64,000 bases of DNA from Clostridia bacterium. Lineage in GTDB: Bacteria; Bacillota; Clostridia; TANB77; UBA1234. The DNA lies in NCBI GenBank assembly GCA_900753975.1, contig CAAEBC010000012.1, positions 16,031 through 80,030 on the forward strand. Direction: 5' to 3'. The position numbers and the translations under genes were made by a program. Below are positions 14,721 through 24,044 of the stretch, one piece after another. The number at the start of each line of letters is the position of its first letter. Position 1 is the stretch's first letter. The notes under the pieces are model-generated. The model saw nothing but the letters and a program-made list of their open reading frames with translations, had not been told where the DNA came from and made no database searches.

Positions 14721-17150
14721 ATGATGTATAGATTTACAAATAGAGCTGAAAGGGCTATTGAAGCAGCGCAAGAGATTGCAGCTGAATTAGGACATAATTA
14801 TGTCGGTACGGAGCATTTACTTGCTGGACTTATTCGTGAGGGTAATGGTCTTGCTTATAAGATTTTGACAAGTCAAGGTGTTACTGAAGATAAGGTAATA
14901 GGCTTGATTGAGGAATTGATAGGCAGAAGCGAACCTTTAGATGATGTTCCAAATGGTTTTACACCACGTACTAAAAGAGTTATAGAAATTAGTTTTATTG
15001 AAGCTAAGAGATTAAATAATAATTTTATTGGAACTGAGCATTTGCTTTTAGGAATAATGAAAGAGGGAGATAGTGTAGCAGCAAGAATTATTACTGAGCT
15101 TGGAGTGGATATTCCTAAGATGTTTAATGAGCTTGTAAAAGTGCTTAGTGAAGATAATGATGGAACTTCTACTCCTAAGAAGTTTTCTGCAACAAGTAAT
15201 CAAACACCTACTTTAAATCAATATGGTAAAGACCTAACTGAAGAAGCAAATAACGGAAAGCTTGATCCTATAATTGGTAGGGATAAAGAGATTGAAAGAA
15301 TTATACAGATTTTAAGTAGAAGAACTAAAAATAATCCTTGCTTAATTGGTGAACCGGGTGTTGGTAAAACTGCAGTTGCTGAAGGGTTAGCTGAACAAAT
15401 TGTTGATGGAGATGTTCCTGAAAACTTAAAGAATAAAAGAGTTGTAGCTTTAGATATTTCTTCTATGTTAGCTGGTGCAAAGTACAGAGGAGACTTTGAG
15501 GAAAGATTAAAGAAATGCTTACAAGAAATTAAGAAAGCTGGAAATGTAATTTTATTTATAGATGAGATTCACACTATAGTTGGTGCAGGTGCTGCTGAAG
15601 GTGCTATTGATGCTGCTAATATTTTAAAACCACTTTTAGCAAGAGCTGAAATTCAAGTTATTGGTGCTACTACTTTAAATGAGTATAGAAAATATATTGA
15701 AAAGGATGCTGCTTTAGAGAGAAGGTTTCAACCTGTAATTGTTGGTGAGCCAACGGTCCAAGAGACTATTCAAATCTTAAAGGGAATCAGAGATAAGTAT
15801 GAAGCTCATCATAAAGTAAAGATTACTGATGATGCTATAAAGGCAGCAGCAGAGTTATCTTCTAGATATATAAATGATAGGTATTTACCAGATAAGGCTA
15901 TAGACCTTATGGATGAGGCTGCTTCGAAGGTAAAATTGCAATCGCTTACAGCTCCTAAAGAAGTTAAAAAGATTGAAGAGAAGATTGCAGAGATTGTAAA
16001 AGAAAAAGAAGATGCAGTGAATGCTCAAGACTTTGAAAATGCTGCTAAGTTAAGAGATAAAGAGCATAAAGAAAAAGAAAAATTGGAAAAAGAAAGAGTA
16101 AAATGGGAACAAAAAAATCAAATTCAAGCGACAACTGTCGGTGAAAATGAGATAGCTGAAGTTATTGCTAATTGGACTGGTATACCAGTTAGTAAATTAA
16201 CTGAGGCTGAAACGGAAAGACTAAGAAAACTAGAAGATGAACTTCACAAGAGGGTTATAGGACAAGATGAAGCTATTACTGCTGTAAGTAAGGCTATAAG
16301 AAGAGGCAGAGTTGGACTAAAAGATCCAAAGAGACCAATTGGTTCATTTATGTTTTTAGGTCCTACTGGTGTTGGTAAAACAGAGACATGTAAAGCTTTG
16401 GCAGAGTGTTTGTTTGGCGATGAAAATGCTATTATAAGGATTGATATGTCTGAATATATGGAGAAACATACTGTATCTAAATTAATTGGTTCACCTCCAG
16501 GATATGTTGGATATGAAGAGGGAGGACAATTAACTGAAAAGGTAAGAAGAAAACCTTATAGTGTAATCTTATTTGATGAGATTGAAAAAGCACATCCAGA
16601 TGTATTTAATATATTACTTCAAATCCTTGATGATGGCAGACTTACTGATTCTCAAGGTAGAGTTGTAGATTTTAAAAATACAGTAGTTATAATGACATCT
16701 AATGTTGGTGCGAGGGATATTGTCGATGGCAAATTAATTGGCTTTGGAGATAAAGATAAGAAAGATAAAAAATACGAAGAAATTAAATCTAATGTTATGA
16801 CTGAATTAAAGAGAGAATTCAAACCGGAATTTCTAAATCGTATTGATGAAATAATTGTCTTTAAACAATTAACCGAAGAAGAAATTGGCAAGATTGCTGA
16901 TTTGATGATTGAAGCTTCTACTAAGAGATTAAGCGATAGAAACATAACTATTAAAGTTACAAAAGAGATGAAGAAACATATTGCCAAAGTAGGCTTTGAC
17001 CCAACTTATGGTGCAAGACCACTTAAGAGAGCAATTCAAACCTTAATCGAAGATAAAATTGCTGAAGAAATCCTTGATGGAAAAGTTAAGGATGGCGATA
17101 CAGCTAAGATTGATTACAAAGATGATAAGGTTGTAGTTACTGTCGAGTAA
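14721..17150 (+). CDS. clpC: ATP-dependent Clp protease ATP-binding subunit ClpC
   Basis: An 809-residue AAA+ unfoldase of the ClpCP protease. Two N-terminal Clp repeats (about residues 1-140) contain the GTEHLL motifs. The first AAA domain has Walker A GEPGVGKT near residue 211, the middle coiled region has a UVR motif (ENAAKLRDKE), and the second AAA domain has GPTGVGKT near residue 547 plus the C-terminal sensor region GARPLKRAIQ. An AAGGAGG site precedes ATG 14721. It is the last gene of the CtsR-controlled operon and ends at a strong terminator. Confidence 0.97.
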   Translation: MMYRFTNRAERAIEAAQEIAAELGHNYVGTEHLLAGLIREGNGLAYKILTSQGVTEDKVIGLIEELIGRSEPLDDVPNGFTPRTKRVIEISFIEAKRLNNNFIGTEHLLLGIMKEGDSVAARIITELGVDIPKMFNELVKVLSEDNDGTSTPKKFSATSNQTPTLNQYGKDLTEEANNGKLDPIIGRDKEIERIIQILSRRTKNNPCLIGEPGVGKTAVAEGLAEQIVDGDVPENLKNKRVVALDISSMLAGAKYRGDFEERLKKCLQEIKKAGNVILFIDEIHTIVGAGAAEGAIDAANILKPLLARAEIQVIGATTLNEYRKYIEKDAALERRFQPVIVGEPTVQETIQILKGIRDKYEAHHKVKITDDAIKAAAELSSRYINDRYLPDKAIDLMDEAASKVKLQSLTAPKEVKKIEEKIAEIVKEKEDAVNAQDFENAAKLRDKEHKEKEKLEKERVKWEQKNQIQATTVGENEIAEVIANWTGIPVSKLTEAETERLRKLEDELHKRVIGQDEAITAVSKAIRRGRVGLKDPKRPIGSFMFLGPTGVGKTETCKALAECLFGDENAIIRIDMSEYMEKHTVSKLIGSPPGYVGYEEGGQLTEKVRRKPYSVILFDEIEKAHPDVFNILLQILDDGRLTDSQGRVVDFKNTVVIMTSNVGARDIVDGKLIGFGDKDKKDKKYEEIKSNVMTELKREFKPEFLNRIDEIIVFKQLTEEEIGKIADLMIEASTKRLSDRNITIKVTKEMKKHIAKVGFDPTYGARPLKRAIQTLIEDKIAEEILDGKVKDGDTAKIDYKDDKVVVTVE

Positions 17151-17167
17151 AGTTTTGAATATATAGT

Positions 17168-17207
17168 AAAAGGCAGAAGCTTTTATAATTAGAGCTTCTG
17201 CCTTTTT
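17168..17207 (+). terminator. Terminator of the ctsR-clpC operon
   Basis: The stem AAAAGGCAGAAGCT / AGCTTCTGCCTTTT with an 11-base loop is followed by T and A bases. Confidence 0.9.
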
Positions 17208-17247
17208 ATTTAAATGAAATCGTTATTATCAAAATGGTCAAACATAA

Positions 17248-17334
17248 TTTAGTCAATTATGATTTAGTCATTTGTAGTTGACTAAAAATTTTTGATTAGT
17301 TTTTGTAACATATTTGTAATATATTTGTAACACT
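17248..17334 (+). promoter_or_regulatory. Operator-like cluster of short repeats upstream of an unknown gene
   Basis: TTTAGTCA occurs at 17248 and 17263 and inverted as TGACTAAA at 17279. Directly after this, TTTGTAAYA occurs at 17302, 17313 and 17324, an exact 11 bp period. Such helically phased repeats suggest binding of a regulator. The regulator is unknown. Confidence 0.4.
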
Positions 17335-17427
17335 AATTTAATTGTATTTCTAATAGAAGAGTTATAAAATAGACAAGTAAGAATGTGGGATATTAGAATA
17401 TACAGATGAAAAGAGGTGTTACTTAGG

Positions 17428-17940
17428 GTGAATGCAGAAGAGACACGTAAGAGGCTAAAAATGGAGTTAGAGGCACAGTTCTTAAACGATAATTTTAATA
17501 TGTCAAAAGAAAAAGAAGATGCACAGGCTAAGTCTTCTGTAGATACTGTGCTTGGTTTTGCACCGGGTGAGCCTGTTGTAACATTTCCGTCTCCGACTTT
17601 TGAAAAGCCGAAGATGTTTATGCCAAAGTCTACTACTGAGCATGAAACATCATCTAGTATTACTTCTAAAACTGTTAAAGGTATTGGATTTTCAAATAAA
17701 ATAGAAAGTACGAAAAAGGTAACTAAAGGTACGGGCGAGATATATGACATGCAAGCTTTAATTAGCACTAATCCAGAAGGTATGCAGACACTTGCTTATG
17801 ATGAGAAGGTTGTAAAAAAACAACTTGCTTTAGTAAAAAGAAAAGAATGGCAAGATATACTATTTTCAGATGTCGATTGGTTTATGCAAATTGATTTGAC
17901 TTCTGGGATAAAAAAATTATTTAACGGAATGAAATTTTAA
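17428..17940 (+). CDS. Conserved-looking protein of unknown function
   Basis: About 170 residues. I favour GTG 17428 behind AGAGGTG; an in-frame GTG at 17416 overlaps the site itself. There is a charged helical N-terminus, a low-complexity Ser/Thr/Pro-rich middle (about residues 50-100), and a C-terminal segment RKEWQDILFSDVDWFMQIDL. No signal peptide or membrane segment. I do not recognise the family. It is preceded by a dense cluster of short repeats and followed by its own terminator, so it is a single-gene unit. Confidence 0.6.
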   Translation: MNAEETRKRLKMELEAQFLNDNFNMSKEKEDAQAKSSVDTVLGFAPGEPVVTFPSPTFEKPKMFMPKSTTEHETSSSITSKTVKGIGFSNKIESTKKVTKGTGEIYDMQALISTNPEGMQTLAYDEKVVKKQLALVKRKEWQDILFSDVDWFMQIDLTSGIKKLFNGMKF

Positions 17941-17975
17941 AACTACTAATCGATTGAGATTAGTAGTTTTTTTGT
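17941..17975 (+). terminator. Rho-independent terminator
   Basis: The stem AACTACTAATC / GATTAGTAGTT with a 6-base loop ends in seven T. Confidence 0.9.
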
Positions 17976-17983
17976 ACTATTTG

Positions 17984-18012
17984 TTGAATTTTATGTAAAT
18001 AGATGATATAAT
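17984..18012 (+). promoter_or_regulatory. Sigma-A promoter
   Basis: TTGAAT, 17 bp, TATAAT, about 60 bp upstream of the ATG at 18073. Confidence 0.7.
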
Positions 18013-18072
18013 CTGCCTACAAAATCGCGAAACTATAATTTCTTAGTAGTACATATTTTGGAGGTGTAATAG

Positions 18073-18729
18073 ATGAAATCTGATATTGAAATTTTAAGTA
18101 TGATAAATGAAGGAAGATATGGAGCATTTATTAGTTCTTTAAGTGATGAAAGTGCAAGTATTGTAAAGGAAAAGATAAACGAAATTCCTGGCGAATTTTT
18201 TAAGCCTACAATAGATTTAGGTAAGGAAAATGGTGGCACTATTTCACTTATTCAATTTTGTATAAGTGCAGGTAATTTGAATGATGCAAGAAAAAACGGA
18301 CTTATGAGGAAATATAGTATTAATCCTTATGATATGAATAAAATTCAGTCTATTGTTGAAAGCATAAAAGTTGCTGGGGAGTATGGTTTGGCTCAAAAAA
18401 GCAATGAAGAAAAGGAAGATAAACATAAAGAATTCGGCTTTGAACTTGCAGATAAAGAAAGTTTAGATAAAGCATATCCACTTTGGATAGCATATTTATA
18501 TGCTGATTCTAAAAATCCTTTAGAAGACATTAGTGCGAGATTAGTAGCTGATGGAACTAATGGAAAGTATACAGCTGAGTATATTGTAGGACTTATAGAC
18601 CATACAAATTCGCTTATGCTAGGAAAAAGCGAAGATGAAAAGAAGGATTTTTATATGAGTTCTATTAGTGGAATTTTAGGTAAAGACGAACGATTTTCTA
18701 AAAAAGAGAGAGAAAGTATAGAAATCTAA
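18073..18729 (+). CDS. Protein of unknown function, predicted all-helical and cytosolic
   Basis: A 218-residue acidic protein starting at ATG 18073 behind TTGGAGGTG. It looks helical throughout, with no membrane segment, no signal peptide and no catalytic motif that I recognise. A charged linker around residues 115-125 (SNEEKEDKHKEF) separates two halves. It has its own promoter and precedes the ylxM-ffh operon. Confidence 0.6.
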   Translation: MKSDIEILSMINEGRYGAFISSLSDESASIVKEKINEIPGEFFKPTIDLGKENGGTISLIQFCISAGNLNDARKNGLMRKYSINPYDMNKIQSIVESIKVAGEYGLAQKSNEEKEDKHKEFGFELADKESLDKAYPLWIAYLYADSKNPLEDISARLVADGTNGKYTAEYIVGLIDHTNSLMLGKSEDEKKDFYMSSISGILGKDERFSKKERESIEI

Positions 18730-18739
18730 GCAAAAATAC

Positions 18740-18768
18740 TTGACTTTTGAGCAAAACCAGTGTAAACT
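18740..18768 (+). promoter_or_regulatory. Promoter of the ylxM-ffh operon
   Basis: TTGACT, 17 bp, TAAACT, located 36 bp upstream of the ylxM start. Confidence 0.55.
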
Positions 18769-18804
18769 ATCAAAGGTTTACAGATGAAGTTTGGAGGTAT
18801 GCGA

Positions 18805-19116
18805 ATGGATAAGACTGTTAGATTGAGTATGCTTCTTGATATATATGGTAAATTACTTACAGAAAGGCAATATGATATTGCAGATTTGTATTACAATCAG
18901 AATTTGTCTTTAAGTGAGATTGCAGATGAGCTAAAGATTACAAGACAAGCGGTTAGAAAAAGTTTGATTGAGGCTGAAAAAAATCTTTCTGAATTTGAAG
19001 AAAAACTTAATTTTCTGAGTAAGAAAGTTAAAAGAGATGAACTTTTGGAAGAGGCTTTAAAATTAGAGTTAGATTCAAAAGCCAAAAAGATTATTGAAAA
19101 ACTTAAACAACTTTAG
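18805..19116 (+). CDS. ylxM: YlxM/p13-like helix-turn-helix protein of the SRP operon
   Basis: A 103-residue protein with a sigma-70 region 4-like helix-turn-helix (YYNQNLSLSEIADELKITRQAV) and a charged coiled C-terminus. YlxM genes sit directly upstream of ffh in many Firmicutes, as here, and affect SRP function. I use ATG 18805, which is well spaced from GGAGG at 18793; the earlier in-frame ATGs overlap that site. Confidence 0.92.
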   Translation: MDKTVRLSMLLDIYGKLLTERQYDIADLYYNQNLSLSEIADELKITRQAVRKSLIEAEKNLSEFEEKLNFLSKKVKRDELLEEALKLELDSKAKKIIEKLKQL

Positions 19117-19170
19117 TTTAGCTAGCTCAAGGTTTTTTGAATAGAGTAAGTATGAAGAGGGTGATTTTAG

Positions 19171-20535
19171 ATGGCATTTGAGGGATTGAGTACAAAACTT
19201 CAAGGCATTATTAATAAAATTAAAGGAAAAGCAAGAATTACAGAAGATGATGTTAAAGAAATTACAAGAGAAGTAAAACTTGCACTTTTAGAGGCAGATG
19301 TTAACTATAAAATAGTTAAAGATTTTACAAGCAAAATTAGTGAAAAAGCTTTAGGACAAGATGTTTTAAAGAGTTTGACACCAGGTCAACAAGTTGTAAA
19401 GATAGTTCATGAAGAGTTGGTTGAGCTTTTAGGTAGTAAGGATGAATATTTAAATATTTCTCCAAACCCACCTACAGTTATTATGCTTGCAGGTCTTCAA
19501 GGTTCTGGTAAAACAACTATGGCTGGTAAGCTTGCAAATATGCTTAGAAAAAGTGGTAAAAAGCCTATAATGGTAGCTTGCGATATCTACAGACCAGCAG
19601 CTATAGACCAATTAGAGGTTATAGGAAAACAACTTAATATTCCTGTTTATTCTGACAGAGAAAACAAGGATGTTGTAGAAATTGCAAAAGCTGCTTTTAA
19701 AGAGGCTAATTCAAAATTGTATGATGTAATAATCTTAGATACAGCAGGTCGTTTGCATATAGATGAGACTTTGATGGATGAGCTTAAGAGATTAAAAGAG
19801 TTTGCAAAACCACATGAAGTCCTACTTGTAGTTGATGCCATGACAGGTCAAGATGCTGTAAATGTTTCTCAAAGCTTTAACGAAAAGCTTGGCATTGATG
19901 GCGTTATCATAACTAAGTTAGATGGTGATACAAGAGGTGGTGCTGCACTTTCAGTAAAATCTGTTACTGGTAAGCCAATTAAATTTATTGGTACTGGTGA
20001 GAAGATGAATGACATCGAAGTTTTCCATCCAGATAGAATGGCTACTAGAATTCTTGGAATGGGTGATGTGCTTACACTTATAGAAAAAGCTGAAGAAGCT
20101 TTTGATGAAGAGGAAGCAGAGAAGATTGAAAAGTCTATTAGAAAACAGACTTTTACACTTCAAAATTACCTAGACCAATTAAAACAAATCAAAAGACTTG
20201 GTTCTATGAAAGCTATTTTAGGCATGATTGGTATCGATGAAAAAGCATTAGAAAATTCTGAAGCTGCTGAAAAACAATTTAGATTATCTGAAGCAATAAT
20301 TCAATCTATGACTTTAAAAGAAAGAAATAATCCAGATATTTTAAATGGTAGTCGTAGAAGAAGAATTGCAGCTGGTGCAGGCACAACAGTTCAAGAAGTT
20401 AATAGATTTATTAAACAATATAATGATACAAAAATGATGATGAAGAAAGTTATGAATAATAAAGGTGCTATTAACAAAATGATTGCTAGAGCTGAAAAAG
20501 GTGGACTAAATATTAAAGACTTAAAGAAACAATAA
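19171..20535 (+). CDS. ffh: Signal recognition particle GTPase Ffh
   Basis: A 454-residue SRP54 homologue: N domain helices (about residues 1-90), G domain with GLQGSGKT at residues 108-115, DTAGR and TKLDGD motifs, and the methionine-rich M domain with the RNA-binding SRRRRIAAGAGT. It targets nascent membrane proteins to the Sec translocon with the SRP RNA, which is not in this window. It is followed by rpsP-khpA-rimM-trmD-rplS, the conserved Firmicute order. Confidence 0.98.
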   Translation: MAFEGLSTKLQGIINKIKGKARITEDDVKEITREVKLALLEADVNYKIVKDFTSKISEKALGQDVLKSLTPGQQVVKIVHEELVELLGSKDEYLNISPNPPTVIMLAGLQGSGKTTMAGKLANMLRKSGKKPIMVACDIYRPAAIDQLEVIGKQLNIPVYSDRENKDVVEIAKAAFKEANSKLYDVIILDTAGRLHIDETLMDELKRLKEFAKPHEVLLVVDAMTGQDAVNVSQSFNEKLGIDGVIITKLDGDTRGGAALSVKSVTGKPIKFIGTGEKMNDIEVFHPDRMATRILGMGDVLTLIEKAEEAFDEEEAEKIEKSIRKQTFTLQNYLDQLKQIKRLGSMKAILGMIGIDEKALENSEAAEKQFRLSEAIIQSMTLKERNNPDILNGSRRRRIAAGAGTTVQEVNRFIKQYNDTKMMMKKVMNNKGAINKMIARAEKGGLNIKDLKKQ

Positions 20536-20589
20536 TATAGATTTTAATTTTTATTTATATAGATAGTTATGTTTAAGGAGGTGAAATAT

Positions 20590-20826
20590 ATGGTAAAAAT
20601 CAGACTTAGAAGAGATGGCGCAAAGAAAGCACCATATTACAAAATTGTTGTTGCAGATTCTAGATATCCAAGAGATGGCAGATTTATAGAAGAAATTGGA
20701 GCTTATGATCCACTAAAAGAACCTGTTATGATTAAACTTGATACAGAAAAGTATGAGGCTTGGGTAAAAAACGGTGCTAGACCTACAGATAAGGTAAGAG
20801 CATTATTTAACAAAGTTTCTAAATAA
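20590..20826 (+). CDS. rpsP: 30S ribosomal protein S16
   Basis: A 78-residue S16 with the conserved MVKIRLRRDGAKKAPYYKIV start and GAYDPLKEP. ATG 20590 follows AAGGAGGTG directly; the longer frame includes that site. Length is normal. Confidence 0.98.
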   Translation: MVKIRLRRDGAKKAPYYKIVVADSRYPRDGRFIEEIGAYDPLKEPVMIKLDTEKYEAWVKNGARPTDKVRALFNKVSK

Positions 20827-20838
20827 GGAGGAATTAGT

Positions 20839-21069
20839 ATGAAAGAAATGCTAGAAATTCTTGTTAAGAACTTGGTTGATAATCCTGATGCTATAGAAAT
20901 CTCAGAAAAAGTAGATGGAAAGGCTATAGATTTAGAATTAAAAGTCGATCCTCAAGATATGGGAAAGGTTATTGGCAGACAGGGAAAAATTGCAAAAGCA
21001 ATTAGAGTTCTTATGAAAGCTTATGCTGTAAAAGAAAACAAAAAAGTAAATGTAGAAATCATTGGCTAA
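20839..21069 (+). CDS. khpA: KH-domain RNA-binding protein KhpA
   Basis: A 76-residue single KH domain with the signature GKVIGRQGKIAKAIR at about residues 42-56. The YlqC/KhpA family binds RNA, with KhpB where present. It lies 12 bp after rpsP and 12 bp before rimM, in the conserved position. Confidence 0.95.
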   Translation: MKEMLEILVKNLVDNPDAIEISEKVDGKAIDLELKVDPQDMGKVIGRQGKIAKAIRVLMKAYAVKENKKVNVEIIG

Positions 21070-21081
21070 AGGAGTTTTTTG

Positions 21082-21591
21082 ATGGTTGAATATTTTGATA
21101 TTGGCTATATTTCCAATACGCATGCCTTAAAAGGTGAGGTAAAAGTTAGACCTTATACAGATGATAGCAAGCGATTTGGAAAATTAAAAAAAGTTCTTGT
21201 TGATTTTAATGGTAATTTAGTTTCTTATGATATCGAACAAGTTAGATATCAGCAAGATATGGTGCTTTTAAAATTAAAGACGATTGATTCTATAGAACAA
21301 GCAGAAAAGCTAAAAAATCATTACATAAAAATTCCGAGGAGTGAGGCTAAATCACTAGAAGACGGAGAATATTTTATTGCCGACCTTATCGGCTGCGAGG
21401 TATATGAAAATGAACTAATTGGTGTTCTTGATGATATATTTACAGCTGGTGCGGGTGATGTTTATGTAATAAAAAGAAAAGGCAAAAAAGATTTACTTTT
21501 GCCAGCTTTATCTTCAGTAATAAAAAATGTGGATATAGAAGGTAGGAGAATAGATGTGGAAATACCTAGGGGGCTTGATGATGAGGTTTGA
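21082..21591 (+). CDS. rimM: Ribosome maturation factor RimM
   Basis: A 169-residue two-domain protein. The N-terminal RimM barrel begins with the GYISNTHALKGEVKV motif, and the C-terminal PRC-barrel has EYFIADLIGCEVY and LLPALSSVIK. It assists 30S head maturation near S13 and S19. ATG 21082 follows AAAGGAG. Its end overlaps the start of trmD. Confidence 0.96.
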   Translation: MVEYFDIGYISNTHALKGEVKVRPYTDDSKRFGKLKKVLVDFNGNLVSYDIEQVRYQQDMVLLKLKTIDSIEQAEKLKNHYIKIPRSEAKSLEDGEYFIADLIGCEVYENELIGVLDDIFTAGAGDVYVIKRKGKKDLLLPALSSVIKNVDIEGRRIDVEIPRGLDDEV

Positions 21592-22252
21592 TGTACTTAC
21601 ACTTTTTCCTGAAATGTTTGCTCCAGTAGAGCAAAGTATAATAGGAAGAGCTGAGAAGAATAATTTAATTGAACTAAATCTTATAAACTTTAGAGAATTT
21701 TCCAAAGACAAGCAAAAGCATGTTGATGACTGCCCTTATGGTGGTGGTGCTGGCATGGTAATTAAGCCAGATGTTATATATGATGCATATAGGTCTATTG
21801 TAGATAAGCTTGACTACAAGCCAAAACTTATTTACCTTACACCTCAAGGAAAAGTATTTAATCAGAAAATGGCAAGAGAACTTGCAAATGAAAAGCACTT
21901 AATATTACTTTGTGGTCACTATGAAGGTATTGACCAGAGAGTATTAGATAAAGTGGTTGATGAAGAAATTTCGATTGGAGATTATGTATTAACTGGTGGA
22001 GAATTGCCTGCAATGGTACTTATAGATGCTATTAGTAGAAATATTGATGGTGTTTTAGATGATGAATCATTAGTAGATGAATCTTTTAATAATTATTTAT
22101 TAGAGTATCCACAATACACTAGACCAGAAATTTTTATGGGTGAAAGAGTTCCAGAAGTTTTGCTTTCGGGACATCATGCAAATATTGAAAAATGGAGACG
22201 TGAGAAGTCATTAGAGATTACAAAAAAGAAACGTCCAGATTTAATAAAGTAA
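21581..22252 (+). CDS. trmD: tRNA (guanine-N1)-methyltransferase TrmD
   Basis: A 223-residue SPOUT methyltransferase that makes m1G37. The start MRFDVLTLFPEMF is typical; an alternative ATG lies one codon upstream at 21578. The trefoil-knot motifs LLCGHYEGIDQRV and SIGDYVLTGGELPAMV are intact, as is the C-terminal YTRP. It overlaps rimM by 11 bp, so translation is probably coupled. Confidence 0.97.
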   Translation: MRFDVLTLFPEMFAPVEQSIIGRAEKNNLIELNLINFREFSKDKQKHVDDCPYGGGAGMVIKPDVIYDAYRSIVDKLDYKPKLIYLTPQGKVFNQKMARELANEKHLILLCGHYEGIDQRVLDKVVDEEISIGDYVLTGGELPAMVLIDAISRNIDGVLDDESLVDESFNNYLLEYPQYTRPEIFMGERVPEVLLSGHHANIEKWRREKSLEITKKKRPDLIK

Positions 22253-22286
22253 GTTTGAAACTTAAAAGAAAGGAGAAATATAAACA

Positions 22287-22661
22287 ATGGATAAGATTAA
22301 GGCTATTGAAAATGAACAACTTAGAGAAAACAAATTAGACTTAAATATTGGTGATACAGTTAAAGTATATTGCAAAATTAAAGAAGGTAATAGAGAAAGA
22401 ATTCAAATATTTGAAGGAACTATTATCAAAAAACAACGTGGTGGAGCAAATGAAACATTTACTGTAAGAAGAGTTGCTTATGGTACAGGTGTTGAAAGAA
22501 CTTTCCCAGTTAACTCACCAAAGGTTGAAAAAGTTGAAGTTGTTAGAAAAGGTAAAGTTAGAAGAGCTAAACTTTACTATCTAAGAGATAGAGTTGGTAA
22601 AGCTACTAAAGTTAAAGAAGATATCGTAGCTAGAAACCAAGCAGCTGAAGATGCTGAATAA
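22287..22661 (+). CDS. rplS: 50S ribosomal protein L19
   Basis: A 124-residue L19 with GDTVKVYCKIKEGNRERIQ and RRAKLYYLRDRVGKATK. It is the last gene of the ylxM-ffh-rpsP-khpA-rimM-trmD run and ends at a terminator at 22668. Confidence 0.98.
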   Translation: MDKIKAIENEQLRENKLDLNIGDTVKVYCKIKEGNRERIQIFEGTIIKKQRGGANETFTVRRVAYGTGVERTFPVNSPKVEKVEVVRKGKVRRAKLYYLRDRVGKATKVKEDIVARNQAAEDAE

Positions 22662-22667
22662 TATTTT

Positions 22668-22705
22668 GAGATGTAGGACTTTAAGTTTTACATCTCAATT
22701 TTTTT
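22668..22705 (+). terminator. Terminator after rplS
   Basis: The stem GAGATGTA / TACATCTC is followed by AA and seven T. Confidence 0.85.
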
Positions 22706-22766
22706 AATTATAGATATATGATTAAAATTTTTGTGTAAAATAAATTAGATTATAAAAAGTAATAAT

Positions 22767-22798
22767 AAAAAATGCGTGAAATTTTTCACGCATTTTTT
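22767..22798. terminator. Bidirectional terminator of unknown paralogue 1
   Basis: A 14-base stem AAAAAATGCGTGAA / TTCACGCATTTTTT. The same hairpin recurs at 24155 after the second paralogue. Confidence 0.88.
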
Positions 22799-22861
22799 TA
22801 CTAACTAATTAAAGTTAGAGGTGAATCATTAAATCGAGTCGATAAAAATTCCAGACTTTTT

Positions 22862-23992
22862 CTATTCTTCTGACTCTAATAAGCATTCACGGCAAAATTT
22901 CTTACTACTGGTGAGATCGTAAATAGGTCCAAGAATAGAGAGAAGTACGGAATAGAGTAAAATGCCATGTTTTTTTAGAAGGTAAGGCAGTTTGCTCATG
23001 AAACGGTCATAAGCTTTGCTAGATCTAAAAAAGTCATTAAAGATATCGTTATCAACCAGCTCCAAAATATCGTCATCAGAGTGCATATTGTCAATATAAC
23101 GAACAATCTCGTCGGTATTATCGTCGATAGCTTGATTTACAAGTTCGGGGAAAACTTCAAAGTTTTCAACCATAAAATCACAAGTATCAAAAAAGATACC
23201 ATAGGTTTCAGGAATATCCAAAATTTTTCTAGCATATTTTCTGACATTTTCAAAGTAATATCCTTGATATCTTTCGAGATCTGATATTGGCCTCAAGAAA
23301 TCATCAATCAGGTCAAAATCATCATCAACGTAGATTTCGATATCACTTTCGGATTCATTTATCATAATTTCGAGCATATATTCGTACACGGCAGGTGCAA
23401 GCTCTGGATACAGTTTAGTAAAATTTATATAGTCATCAAAGTCTCTGCAACTAAACAGATACATAATGTTCCTAAAATACTTAGGCAGTTCCTTTCGCCA
23501 AGAGCTATAAATGCCAAGATATTTAATATCTTCAAAGTAAAGATCGTCCACAAATTCATCAAAATTCGCAAGTACTGCCTCTTCCAAAAGGTTGTCAGGC
23601 AAATGAGTCATCATATAGCTAAAAAGCGAATGACCAAATGCTTCTACGGTATCATAAATTTGATGTTCATAGTACTTTTGAGTAAGTAAGCTAATAAGTG
23701 AAATGGCAGCTTCTTCATCCAGAAGAGAAATATTCCGACAGACAGCATCGCATACTGTAAAGAACGTTCCATCAAATTCGGCAGTACAGCAATTATCAAA
23801 GAATGTTACAAAGGAAGCTTGAACAATCGTAAAAGGATAAGTGTCAAAGAGCTTTATAATGAAAGCATCAAGTTTCTTATACCTGATGGCTCTCTTAAGC
23901 TTTCTAAGAAAAGTTTTATTGTCAGTAATTACTTCGCTTAAAAGGTGATCATGGCCTTTCATGTGAGTCGAATACGAAGACTTGAAGTTCAT
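22862..23992 (-). CDS. Unknown protein, tandem paralogue 1
   Basis: A 376-residue soluble protein with no signal peptide and helix-rich composition, starting at ATG 23992 behind AAGGAGGG. It is about half identical by eye to the neighbour at 24204-25382 along its whole length. Shared blocks include FFTVCDAVCRNIS, YPELAPAVYEYMLE, DDDFDLIDDFLRP and YQGYYF. I do not recognise the family and see no catalytic motif. Codon use is more G/C-balanced than in neighbours, and it contains the only CGG codon I found outside the two frameshift sites (23735-23737; CGT in the paralogue). It may have been acquired horizontally and then duplicated. Confidence 0.7.
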   Translation of the reverse strand: MNFKSSYSTHMKGHDHLLSEVITDNKTFLRKLKRAIRYKKLDAFIIKLFDTYPFTIVQASFVTFFDNCCTAEFDGTFFTVCDAVCRNISLLDEEAAISLISLLTQKYYEHQIYDTVEAFGHSLFSYMMTHLPDNLLEEAVLANFDEFVDDLYFEDIKYLGIYSSWRKELPKYFRNIMYLFSCRDFDDYINFTKLYPELAPAVYEYMLEIMINESESDIEIYVDDDFDLIDDFLRPISDLERYQGYYFENVRKYARKILDIPETYGIFFDTCDFMVENFEVFPELVNQAIDDNTDEIVRYIDNMHSDDDILELVDNDIFNDFFRSSKAYDRFMSKLPYLLKKHGILLYSVLLSILGPIYDLTSSKKFCRECLLESEE

Positions 23993-24044
23993 GTTATTCC
24001 CTCCTTTTTAATTGTAAAAGAGTTTCAAATATTTTAGTGACGTA

